Source: Aculops lycopersici (lineage: Eukaryota > Arthropoda > Arachnida > Trombidiformes > Eriophyidae). Taken from it: 11,330 bases of DNA. Position 1 is the first letter of the stretch; the number at the start of each line of letters is the position of its first letter. The notes beneath the pieces are model-generated. The model saw only the letters and a list, made by a program, of their open reading frames with translations, searched no databases and was not told the DNA's origin. The translations under genes and the position numbers were made by a program. The stretch spans positions 317,542 to 328,871 of the forward strand of contig WNKI01000004.1 in NCBI GenBank assembly GCA_015350385.1, read 5' to 3'. Shown here one piece after another: positions 1-7,110 of this stretch.

Positions 1-31
<31 letters not shown>
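1..31 (+). repeat. (TC)n microsatellite at the left end
   Basis: A perfect TC run from the first base of the window. Together with the terminal (GA)n it makes the window start and end in the same simple repeat in inverted orientation. Confidence 0.97.
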
Positions 32-34
<3 letters not shown>

Positions 35-54
35 CGCACACGAGTTGCTATGTT

Positions 55-69
55 TGTGTGTGTGTGTGT
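55..69 (+). repeat. (TG)n microsatellite
   Basis: A perfect TG run of about 15 nt, close to the left-end (TC)n tract. Confidence 0.9.
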
Positions 70-420
70 AAAACCAGGCGGCCGATCATATTGAGAGGTG
101 AATAGCCTTCGCTTTGGTTGGATTCCATTTCTTCCATTCCACTACACATTTAGAGTTGGCTCGCGTCGCATCACTGCAACTGTGGTCAACGCTAACGCCA
201 ACACCATCAACTCGGAGACCAAGGCGACCAGCCAGTTGGACACTAGGAGTTTGGGCGAGCTTCAAGTTCAAGGCGCGCGCATGCGAGACACTTGCCACTT
301 GTCGCTCGCTGCCGCTGCCGCTGCTGCCTGCTAACTAATGGCGAGTTTTTCGGAACTCTAGACTTGTAATTTGCGACCGAAAGGGTTGAATGGGATTCTC
401 GCCGCACAAGTGAGGCAGAG

Positions 421-430
421 GCAACAGGTG
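421..430 (+). promoter_or_regulatory. GCAACAGGTG site (Snail-type E-box)
   Basis: GCAACAGGTG matches the left ten bases of the local 12-mer GCAACARGTGGC and the CAACAGGTG form preferred by Snail/Scratch/CES-1 zinc fingers. The factor assignment is inference. Confidence 0.35.
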
Positions 431-739
431 AAGCTCGAGGGGGCAGCCGGTTGCGAATTAGTGGCGCAAAGCAGGCGACACTGTAGTGTTTAGGTAAAAC
501 AACAACAACCACAGCGGCAGCAGCAAGTGGCGCCGACCATTTCACTTTGTGTTTAAATTGGTTGGCATCCTCATGCTAACAAGCTCTTAATCTAAATGTT
601 GATGACTCAATCTGGCACTTTGCCTCGGCGCTGCCAAATTCTCCTCCTCTTCATCGTTTGTCGTCGCAGTTTTTGGTGGTGGCGGCGGCGGCAGCAGCGG
701 CTTGGTTGCTCGAGGTGATACAAACCGACATGTTTATTG

Positions 740-751
740 GCCACTTGTTGC
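740..751 (-). promoter_or_regulatory. Exact 12-mer GCAACAAGTGGC, copy 1
   Basis: Seen on the plus strand as GCCACTTGTTGC. This is the first of four exact members of the GCAACARGTGGC family. The CAAGTG core is also the NK-2 homeodomain core. Confidence 0.45.
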
Positions 752-1114
752 TTCTTGCTCTCTTACTTTGCACTCCCATCTCCTAGCCAGAATCCGAGAG
801 TTCGAGACTAGAAAAGAATGTCGACGGCACGAGCGACATGTTGCGCCACTACAACCGATAGACAGAAGAGGGAGGAGCAGCAGCAGCATCAATTGAGTGT
901 CTTGTTGCCATTTGAGTTGTGAAAAAGGAGTAAAATTACCAGACGCAAGACGAGGAATTTAGGCTTGTAATTGGGCAGCTAGTGGCGTATCGTGCCGGCG
1001 AGCAATGTAACGCCGCCGACAGCATTGCCTCCACCACCGCCCATTCAATTGCCCTGCCTTTAGTTTTTCTTGGTCAAATGAATGCGCATTTCGTCTTCGC
1101 CTCGTCTTCCATGC

Positions 1115-1146
1115 TAATAATAATGATAATAATAATAATAGTAATA
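1115..1146 (+). repeat. (TAA)n microsatellite with one interruption
   Basis: A TAA/AAT trinucleotide run broken by a TGA unit at about 1123-1126. It is an AT island in a GC-richer background. Confidence 0.9.
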
Positions 1147-1552
1147 TACTTCCACTTTGCCTAGTCAAAGTGGCACCAGTGGCGTGGCCCGCAGGCAATT
1201 TAATGTTGTTCTAGTGGCTCTCGGTTAGCCTATTAGTTGGCAGTGTATAGTCGGTAGTTGGTGTTGGAGTTTGAGTAAGAGTTACATGAGAACACATTGA
1301 GTTGAGGGAAAGATAGAAGGAGAGAGAGCCACTGACTGTGCGCTAGAATGGTCATTGGCAATTGGTTTTTTAAGTTGTTCTCTTGTATCATTTAGGTGAA
1401 TTATTACCAAAGTAGCAACATAATTTAGACGCTTGTCCGCGTGGCTAGTATCTGGTGGCAAGTGGCCTGTGAGTAGTGAGTAGTGGAAGTGGCCGAGTGC
1501 AAAGCGGAAATTGAGGGCGATTAAGTTGCAGCGAGCGAGCGAGTCGGCGTCC

Positions 1553-1571
1553 GCTGCTGCTGCTGCTGCTG
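1553..1571 (+). repeat. (GCT)n trinucleotide repeat
   Basis: Six perfect GCT units preceded by GAGCGAGCGAG-type sequence (1530-1545). It is not in a credible reading frame. Confidence 0.9.
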
Positions 1572-1581
1572 TGGACGCAAT

Positions 1582-1593
1582 GCAACAAGTGGG
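1582..1593 (+). promoter_or_regulatory. Near match to the 12-mer (GCAACAAGTGGG)
   Basis: Eleven of twelve positions match, differing only at the last base. It sits 11 bp downstream of a (GCT)n tract. Confidence 0.35.
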
Positions 1594-1816
1594 AGCAGAG
1601 AGGGTTGTCTTAGTTCAGTTGTCTTGTTTCGCTGTCGTTCTCATTGTGGTGCATTCGTATTAGTTTTTGGCGAAGCAGCGGCAACTAAATCGCAAGGAAT
1701 TTCGAGCCACTGAGATGGACAAAAAGTGGCACCTTAATAATCAACTGCTCGCTTCTTCTTCCTCCTCTTTAACTAAACTTCAGCCGAGGAGATGGGAGAC
1801 GTTTGTCTCAGTGGAC

Positions 1817-1836
1817 TGGCTGGCTGGCTGGCTGGC
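1817..1836 (+). repeat. (TGGC)n tetranucleotide repeat
   Basis: Five TGGC units. It creates the Trp/Leu/Ala-rich start of a spurious 192-codon frame (1792-2370). Confidence 0.9.
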
Positions 1837-2089
1837 AACCTGTTACTCGTCTCCCATGTGCCAGGCGACTATTTATCAAGTCGCCCGCTCGAGTTGAAGC
1901 ACAAGAGAGACAGACAAAATGATGGGCACGCGATTACAAGGACCAAGATTGTGCGGCGCGGATCGGATCGGGAGGGAGGGAGAAATACAAACAACCAACA
2001 AGAGGGAAACGAGCTCGCTTCGCCCGCGCGCAGTGAGCTAACGCCACAGGATAGCCATAGATCATTGTGTAACCAAAGACCGCCACAAT

Positions 2090-2101
2090 GCCACTTGTTG
2101 C
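2090..2101 (-). promoter_or_regulatory. Exact 12-mer GCAACAAGTGGC, copy 2
   Basis: Identical to the copy at 740-751 and in the same orientation. Both are followed on the plus strand by TTC within three bases, but similarity ends there, so the copies are not part of a longer duplication. Confidence 0.45.
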
Positions 2102-2518
2102 TTCAGCTAGTCCTCCCTTTGCCACCAACTCTAGACCCAAGACAATGCAATCCAACCACTCGACTTGTCCGTCTGTCGGTAGCGAGTCTTGTTAACCTAG
2201 TGCCACACTGGCATTACATTGTGTGGTTTATGCAAACGGTGCAACGCATCGGTGGCAGCCGGACCGCTGATGTGTTCACACTCTCAAACGCTCGAAAGCG
2301 AGATCCAGTTGCCGTGATAAGCGAGCCGACTGACTCTCCTCTTGTTGGCTGGTTAGCTCATGGTGATTAAGTATTCATGGGCGCAGGCAAAACAATGGAG
2401 TCAGCGGTGGTGAGGGAGAGTGACGACGGCCACAAGGCGCGTGTGTGGCATGCTCTCTCCTGATGGCATCCCATTGGAGTGCGCCATCAATTTCCGGCGC
2501 TACAAATAGAGCGGCAGG

Positions 2519-2530
2519 GCCACCTGTTGC
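2519..2530 (-). promoter_or_regulatory. 12-mer GCAACAGGTGGC, copy 3 (CAGGTG variant)
   Basis: Plus strand GCCACCTGTTGC. The AGGTGGC part also fits the CTCF core AGRKGGC. It lies about 18 bp downstream of TACAAATA (2501-2508), a weak TATA-like or MEF2-like sequence, and just before TCACTT (2535-2540), a poor initiator match. A core promoter here is possible but weakly supported. Confidence 0.45.
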
Positions 2531-2598
2531 AGCATCACTTAACTGTAACTAGTCTTTCTACATCTCCGAAGTTAGCCTAACGGTTACGACGAGATTGT

Positions 2599-2615
2599 GC
2601 GGCGGCGGCGGCGGC
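2599..2615 (+). repeat. (GCG)n trinucleotide repeat
   Basis: A perfect GCG/CGG run of about 17 nt. Similar shorter GGC-rich patches occur at 675-700 and 3538-3560. Confidence 0.9.
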
Positions 2616-2919
2616 AAAATCAATTAGCAGCCGAGCGGCCGGTTGGTTGCTGTCACACTAAATTAATCGCCTCAGTTTCCCTCTTAGTGCATGCAGCGGC
2701 AACAGGTCGCCGTTGAGTTGGATCCACAAAGGCCAACATGGAATCGCCACACATACACACTCTTTAGGAGCGCATATCGCCAAACCTGATCAGTGCGAGA
2801 GAAAAAGAGCCACTCGCTCGAGAACGAAAGGGTTTGTTTGATTTTCTTTCTCTATCTCTTTCTTGCGCGCGAAAAAATGGACTCGACACGAATAGTTAAT
2901 TTGGAAGCAGTCCACTCAG

Positions 2920-2931
2920 GCAACAAGTGGC
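2920..2931 (+). promoter_or_regulatory. Exact 12-mer GCAACAAGTGGC, copy 4
   Basis: The same 12-mer as at 740 and 2090, here on the plus strand. A CACCTG E-box follows at 2967-2972. This marks the right edge of the AGTGGC-dense zone. Confidence 0.45.
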
Positions 2932-3035
2932 ATCGGTGGTGGCTAAAGTATGAAATTTAAATTGCCCACCTGTGAGACGATGCCGAGCGAGCCGCCAATT
3001 AATTGGTCCGGCATGATTGTGATACAAATGCGGAC

Positions 3036-3080
3036 ATTATATATATACACACATATACGTGGATAGATATATACACTTAT
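3036..3080 (+). repeat. TA/CA-rich alternating tract
   Basis: Alternating TATATATA, CACACA and GATATATA segments. A TCAGTC initiator-like hexamer follows at 3148-3153, too far away to pair with it as a TATA box. Confidence 0.75.
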
Positions 3081-4028
3081 ACGTTGGCAGGTTTAGTTGG
3101 CTGCCGACACTGCAGTTGGAGTAGGCTCTTAGTCTTGGCTTAAGTTTCAGTCGCTCGCTAGATTACAAGTCACCTAGATTATTCTTGAATATCTCGCTCC
3201 TCTTAATTTTCGCCATCTGTATTTGTGTCCAGGTAGCAAGTAGATTAGAGTCCAGCAGATAGGAGTTAAAATTTCAAAACTAGCCAGCGAGTTTATTGGC
3301 CAGCACATCGATTGTGTCCGAGGCGGTAAATCAGACGCGGGGTAGCAGTTGCACCAGGAGCGACCTGTTGCGCGCCTAGCTGCGCCTGCCCCCTCGCAAC
3401 CACCTGTGGCAACCGCTCGCTGGCTAACCCTCTCGCTGGCCAGACCAACCTTTCTAGCTTAGCTCCATCTTCGTGTCAATTCCGCCTCCTTCCTGCGGCC
3501 GCCTGTGTGGTCGTCGCTCCTTCCCGTTTATTTACTACAGCGGCGGCAGCGGCAGAAGCAGCTAGCAAGGAGCATCTTCTGTTCGGATTAGATAGAAAAG
3601 TCGCCGTGCCATCGTAGCTCCAACTGCCTTGTGGACATAGAAGGTGAAAAGTTGGTCTGGTTGCCAATTAATGGATTGGCTAGCTGTTGCCCGCTGTTCG
3701 GCCAAACACACGATGGCCACTACAGGCTAAAAGGTGAACACAAGCTTGCAGCAGAAGCGGCGCCAGCAATTGCAGCGGCAGCTCTGGTGTCGAGTCGCGG
3801 GAGTAAAGGAGTGTACAGGTAGTGCACTCGGCTAGCAAACACCACTACTATGTGTTCAGATGCTACGACAACTCAGCTAGACCACTGGCGCATGGGGATG
3901 CCTAAGCGGTTGAAAACTGATAGTGGCGACGAATAGGCTTTTGCCAAATGGACTTGTTGCGGGACGAGAAGGTCCCGAAGAAACTTGGTCTTAATTTTGC
4001 GTTGCCTCGTTCGTTTCTTATATGTTCA

Positions 4029-4048
4029 TACATATATATATATATATT
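4029..4048 (+). repeat. (TA)n microsatellite
   Basis: A perfect AT dinucleotide run of about 17-19 nt. Confidence 0.9.
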
Positions 4049-4820
4049 TGATATTCGTGTATGTGTTTTTTGTGCCCGTTTGTGTGCATAGCGAATGGAG
4101 AGAGGGGGGCTCATATGATTCTGTGTAGTTGGCTGAGAATAAGTGCGGCCCACAGGTGACTGTTGGTGCGCAGCAGTCGACAGCGACAGGTTGCTTGGTG
4201 GGTCGCTGTAGCCGGGCGAGATTATTGCAATTGACGGCGACGAGCGCGCGCTCACCTGTTTGCCTCTCAAGCCTCGAGAGTTAAACGTTGTCATCGTCAT
4301 CAGCGAAACAAACCTCTCCGTCGCGCAAATATATCGGCAGCAAACGAATAGAGCAGCCGAAGAGGCTGGCGATAATTAACATCGTCGCAAGATTCAATTC
4401 CGGCCGCCGGAGCGCGACAGGCTTGAGCGTGAGCCTTTGCTTTAGCCGCAGTAGTGGTGCTAGTCTAAAGCAAATGATGTAACAGCGGCACCATCACCTG
4501 TTCTCCACCTCAGATTACCCGGCCTTACCTGGCCGAAGGTAGAAGTTTTTCCTCCTCTTTTTCTTCTCTCCCCCTCTATAGCTAGCAGCTCTAAGGCATT
4601 ACTGGAGTCGTAGTGGTCGATTCCAAGTTGGTGGAGCCACAAACACAACCAGTCGCGCTGGTATCTAGTCTAAACTCAGCCACATTGATCCGAGTCGCAG
4701 GAGATACGACTCGAGCTGTTTTCCCTAGGCAAAGGAGAGACTGCCAAAGTGTGTGTGTCGCCGCCGCCGCGCGATAAAACCACTCGCCATGTGGACAACT
4801 ACAACTTAAACTACAACCCC

Positions 4821-4910
4821 GACGACGACTACCACCATTACCATCACCGCCACCACTACCACCATCGGAATCAGCATCGGCATCAGCATCAGCATCAGCA
4901 TCACCATTAC
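4821..4910 (+). repeat. Compound (GAC)(ACC)(ATC)n trinucleotide repeat
   Basis: Imperfect GAC, then ACC/ATC, then CATCAG units. On the minus strand it reads as an Asp/Ala and Gly/Gly/Asp run inside a 155-codon frame, best explained as repeat translation rather than protein. Confidence 0.85.
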
Positions 4911-5153
4911 TGACCACAGCATAGAGACCAAAGGCCAATTTAAGGAGCGCATTAATAGAATTGGGTTGGCTAGATATACATACGGAGAGATCTACCCGCT
5001 CGCTCAGGTAAAGAGGGTGGAGATAGGTGAGCGCACAGAAACCGAACCACACACACATACGCAGTCACACAAGAGCGATCAATGCAGGTGGAGTGGACGA
5101 ATGAGAAATCACATACAGGTGCGACTTGCGGTGATACGCGCTCCAGCTTCAGG

Positions 5154-5184
5154 TAAATAAATAAATAAATATATATATATATAT
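5154..5184 (+). repeat. (AAAT)n followed by (AT)n
   Basis: Four AAAT/TAAA units (5154-5170) pass directly into an AT run (5168-5184). Confidence 0.9.
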
Positions 5185-5265
5185 GTATAACGGCGACCTA
5201 ACGTGGCATCGTCGCCACGCGGCTTCCATATCCTCGAAAGCCAACAAACCCAATTCTCTTAATCC

Positions 5266-5301
5266 AAACAACCAACCAACCAACTCACTCACTCACTCAC
5301 T
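5266..5301 (+). repeat. Compound (CAAC)n(TCAC)n tetranucleotide repeat
   Basis: CAAC units (about 5269-5284) are followed by four TCAC units (to 5301). Confidence 0.9.
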
Positions 5302-5716
5302 GGACTCAAACCCTCAGAGGCCTCATCTTTTTAATCCTCCCCATCCCACTTGTCGGCTTGTAACTCCCAACTCTCTTACGGCACAATCGCTGATATGATT
5401 CTGGCTTCTTTATTAGCCTTATCCTCTCTATTACTTAGCGGTAGCGACTTTGCCATCGCCATCGTTGTCGTCCTCGCCGCTGTCGCCGCTCCGATTTGGC
5501 TGGCGAGCAAGCGAGTGACTACAACAGGTTGCCGTAACAGTGGTATCGTCATCATGTCTTGTGTGTAAGTGTCTCACGATGAGCATCAATTTCACAAAGA
5601 GGTACAGCAGCGCCGGCATCGGCAGCAGCGCCAGCAATGGCAGCCAAGTGTAGCAGGAGAGAGAAAGAGTGGAGATTAATGACTTTTGGCTCACCTTGTC
5701 TTTACTTATATACAGA

Positions 5717-5738
5717 TATTTATATATATAAATATATC
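5717..5738 (+). repeat. (TA)n AT island
   Basis: TATATATATAAATATAT within an AT-rich patch. TCAGTT, a perfect initiator hexamer, lies at 5770-5775. The nearest TATA-like bases are 34-46 nt upstream of its +1 A, longer than the usual 30, so a promoter is possible but not supported. Confidence 0.8.
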
Positions 5739-6202
5739 TTTGCGTTTACCTCCGCTTCTCCTCTGTCTCTCAGTTGAGTCTCCAACAACGAGCTGGCTTT
5801 CCCCTTTCTTCCCAAATCTATCTCTCTCACTACGTCTCTCATACTATCCCTCTGACCAACGAATAGAAAAGACAAGCTCAGTGGGCAAATCTAATCAAAA
5901 ATCTCTGGCTCTCAATTTCTCGGCTCAACTCTTCTTTAGTGGTACTTGTAGTGGTAGTTGTGGTGGTAGAAGAAGAAGGAGAAGTTAGCCTAAGAAACTA
6001 AGGAGGTGACTTGCGATCGGGCCATTCAAATAGACTTAGCTGCCTCACGTTGGTTAATGTCGTTGTTCGAATTGAGTTTAGTCGAGTAATCGAATGGCGA
6101 GCCGTGGAAGCGAACTGGGAATGAGGATGCACTAATCTAACGTCCACAGGATCCTCATGGCGCCCGGCCATTTCCTTAAATTATTGTGGTGTTGTCATTG
6201 AG

Positions 6203-6221
6203 TCGGTCGGTCGGTCGGTCG
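6203..6221 (+). repeat. (TCGG)n tetranucleotide repeat
   Basis: Four perfect TCGG units ending in TCGAC. It keeps two CpG-containing positions per eight bases, consistent with little CpG decay. Confidence 0.9.
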
Positions 6222-6314
6222 ACTTGAGCTGTACTATGCTAAAGTTGCTCAAGTCACCGTCAATAATCACGCAAGACTATTATTGGATTGAGGCGCGCGA
6301 ATCTAGCCGCCGCA

Positions 6315-6326
6315 TCAACAAGTGGC
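6315..6326 (+). promoter_or_regulatory. Near match to the 12-mer (TCAACAAGTGGC)
   Basis: Eleven of twelve positions match, differing only at the first base. A second CACTTG lies at 6335-6340, so two oppositely oriented CAAGTG cores lie 16 bp apart. Confidence 0.35.
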
Positions 6327-6443
6327 TCAACATTCACTTGTTAGCTTTAAACTCGTGCTGCTTCACCTCAATCACATTGACCACTACTCCAGATTTAAAG
6401 TCTCGAGTTGAGCTCTCTGCTTGCAAATATAATAATTAATCCC

Positions 6444-6500
6444 CATAGCCAAATGGTTTAGGCGCCTAATAATATCCGAATGCTAGATTCAAATCCCAAG
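6444..6500 (+). pseudogene. Degenerate tRNA-like sequence (A box and B box)
   Basis: TAGCCAAATGGTTTAGGC (6446-6463) resembles the tRNA A box and D arm of Leu/Ser-type tRNAs (TGGCNNAGNGGTNNAGGC), and GATTCAAATCC (6486-6496) matches the B box GGTTCRANTCC closely. T8 and T54 equivalents are 42 nt apart instead of about 46 or more, and the anticodon, T and acceptor stems do not pair well. It is therefore at best a decayed tRNA or the head of a tRNA-derived SINE. No poly(A) tail or target-site duplication was found. A chance match cannot be excluded. Confidence 0.25.
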
Positions 6501-6998
6501 AAACTGAGAGGTTGTGGAGGCAAAAGGGTTATGCACACAACTGAACGTTGAAGTGGTAATGGTAATCGGGTATGGTGGAGGTTGGCGCGCTTTCTCAAGT
6601 AGTCCACCTCTTGTTTCAGCTACGAGATTCGATGGGCATGAGGAGAGGGGATAAAAGGAACAAACTAGTTACACCATGGTGGCCACAAGCATCAACTCCT
6701 AACAAGAGGAGGCCACCGAGTGGCTTCGTTTGTTGCCTGTCATCCAATAGTGACGGTGGATTAAAACATGCACAAATCACCGCCTTCGCAGCAACCACTT
6801 GTTTCTAACACTCACCATAGATGGGCTATTCGAAAGGGATAAGCCGCATCACTCTGGACACCGCGGCGTTTGCCTCACTTGCCGCTCAAGTTCTCCCTCA
6901 TCAAAAACAAGAGAGGGGAGCAGTGCAAAAAGTGACTGACAGGATACAGGTTAATGCACAAAAATTATAGTCTATAGGTATGAGTGGCTCTCCTCATA

Positions 6999-7055
6999 TT
7001 AGTAGTAGTAGTAGTAGTAGAAGTTGTCGTAGTCGTAGTGGTAGTTGTAGTCGTC
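6999..7055 (+). repeat. (AGT)n trinucleotide tract with degenerate extension, probably in the NAA25 3'UTR
   Basis: Seven to eight perfect TAG/AGT units (6999-7020) run into an imperfect GTC/GTA/GTG-rich stretch to about 7055. It lies 56-112 nt past the NAA25 stop, so the NAA25 transcript would probably carry it as CUA-type repeats. The 14-mer GTAGTGGTAGTTGT (7035-7048) also occurs at 5948-5961, as expected of low-complexity GTN sequence. No canonical AATAAA was found on the minus strand between here and about 6400, so the polyadenylation site is not placed. Confidence 0.85.
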
Positions 7056-7110
7056 ACCGCCGACGGGCAGGTTAAATTAATCTGATGTCCACTGGACGCC
7101 AAGCATCTCT

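Larger units (their letters stand above)
70..2990. other. Gene-free, motif-dense region (AGTGGC and GCAACARGTGGC family)
   Basis: No frame here looks protein-coding. The region instead holds 17 copies of AGTGGC/GCCACT, counted by eye at 294, 460, 526, 740, 845, 981, 1169, 1178, 1213, 1328, 1461, 1488, 1706, 1725, 2090, 2809 and 2926. About 1.4 are expected by chance on both strands. It also holds four exact copies of GCAACARGTGGC. Simple repeats interrupt it at 310-330 (GCN), 675-700 (GGN), 1115-1146 (TAA), 1553-1571 (GCT), 1817-1836 (TGGC) and 2599-2615 (GCG). The density and mixed orientation of motifs resemble an enhancer, promoter or insulator cluster. Whether it is intergenic, 5'UTR or intronic cannot be decided. 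Confidence 0.5.
2991..5150. other. Gene-free region with E-box CAGGTG cluster and AT islands
   Basis: No coding sequence is supported. CACCTG/CAGGTG occurs at 3401, 4153, 4253, 4495, 5085 and 5116. AT islands lie at 3036-3080 and 4029-4048. Minus-strand frames of 132 codons (3902-4300) and 155 codons (4591-5058) are low-complexity or without domain character. A donor-like CAG|GTAAAG occurs at 5005-5013, but no exon can be tied to it. Confidence 0.45.
5151..7110. other. Gene-free region between the E-box cluster and NAA25
   Basis: No supported protein gene. The part next to NAA25 must include its 3'UTR. The rest has several microsatellites, CAAGTG/CACTTG at 5347, 5645, 6319, 6335, 6796 and 6876, a tRNA-like remnant at about 6444, and donor-like GTAAGT at 5565-5570 and CAG|GTAAAT at 5150-5158. 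No acceptor or exon structure could be matched to them. Confidence 0.45.

Noticed and set aside
243..545. A 100-codon minus-strand open frame with Ala/Val runs resembling a membrane segment
   Set aside because: The AAAAVVVVV run derives from low-complexity CAGCGG/ACAACAAC sequence; no other sign of coding.
1792..2370. A 192-codon plus-strand open frame with a true ATG
   Set aside because: No recognisable domain; the start is translated (TGGC)n repeat. Composition is erratic (clusters of R, H, W and C), and it crosses two regulatory-type motifs. A frame this long has roughly a 10 percent chance of arising in 11 kb of random sequence, and more in stop-poor GC-rich DNA.
2501..2540. A core promoter (TACAAATA, then TCACTT about 35 bp later)
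   Set aside because: Both elements deviate from consensus, spacing is slightly long, and no downstream element or exon supports it. It is mentioned only as context for the nearby 12-mer.
3902..4300. A 132-codon minus-strand open frame
   Set aside because: No domain character; the IYIYMYEH stretch is a translated (TA)n repeat.
4591..5058. A 155-codon minus-strand open frame
   Set aside because: Its Asp-Ala and Gly-Gly-Asp runs are translations of the trinucleotide repeat at 4821-4910, and the rest has no protein-like pattern.
5005..5158. Splice donors CAG|GTAAAG and CAG|GTAAAT as exon ends of a plus-strand gene
   Set aside because: No coding exon or acceptor can be paired with them; short donor matches are common by chance.
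300..5300. A Polycomb/Trithorax response element (GAGA, Zeste YGAGYG and Pho GCCAT motifs)
   Set aside because: YGAGYG-type hexamers number about 26 in 7 kb versus about 14 expected, several within CTCA/GAGC repeats. That is only a mild excess, and GCCAT is not tightly clustered with GAGAG.
5686..5988. A 100-codon plus-strand frame with a hydrophobic start
   Set aside because: The start is not ATG-supported by context and the hydrophobic part is translated AT island; the end is a GGT/AGA repeat.
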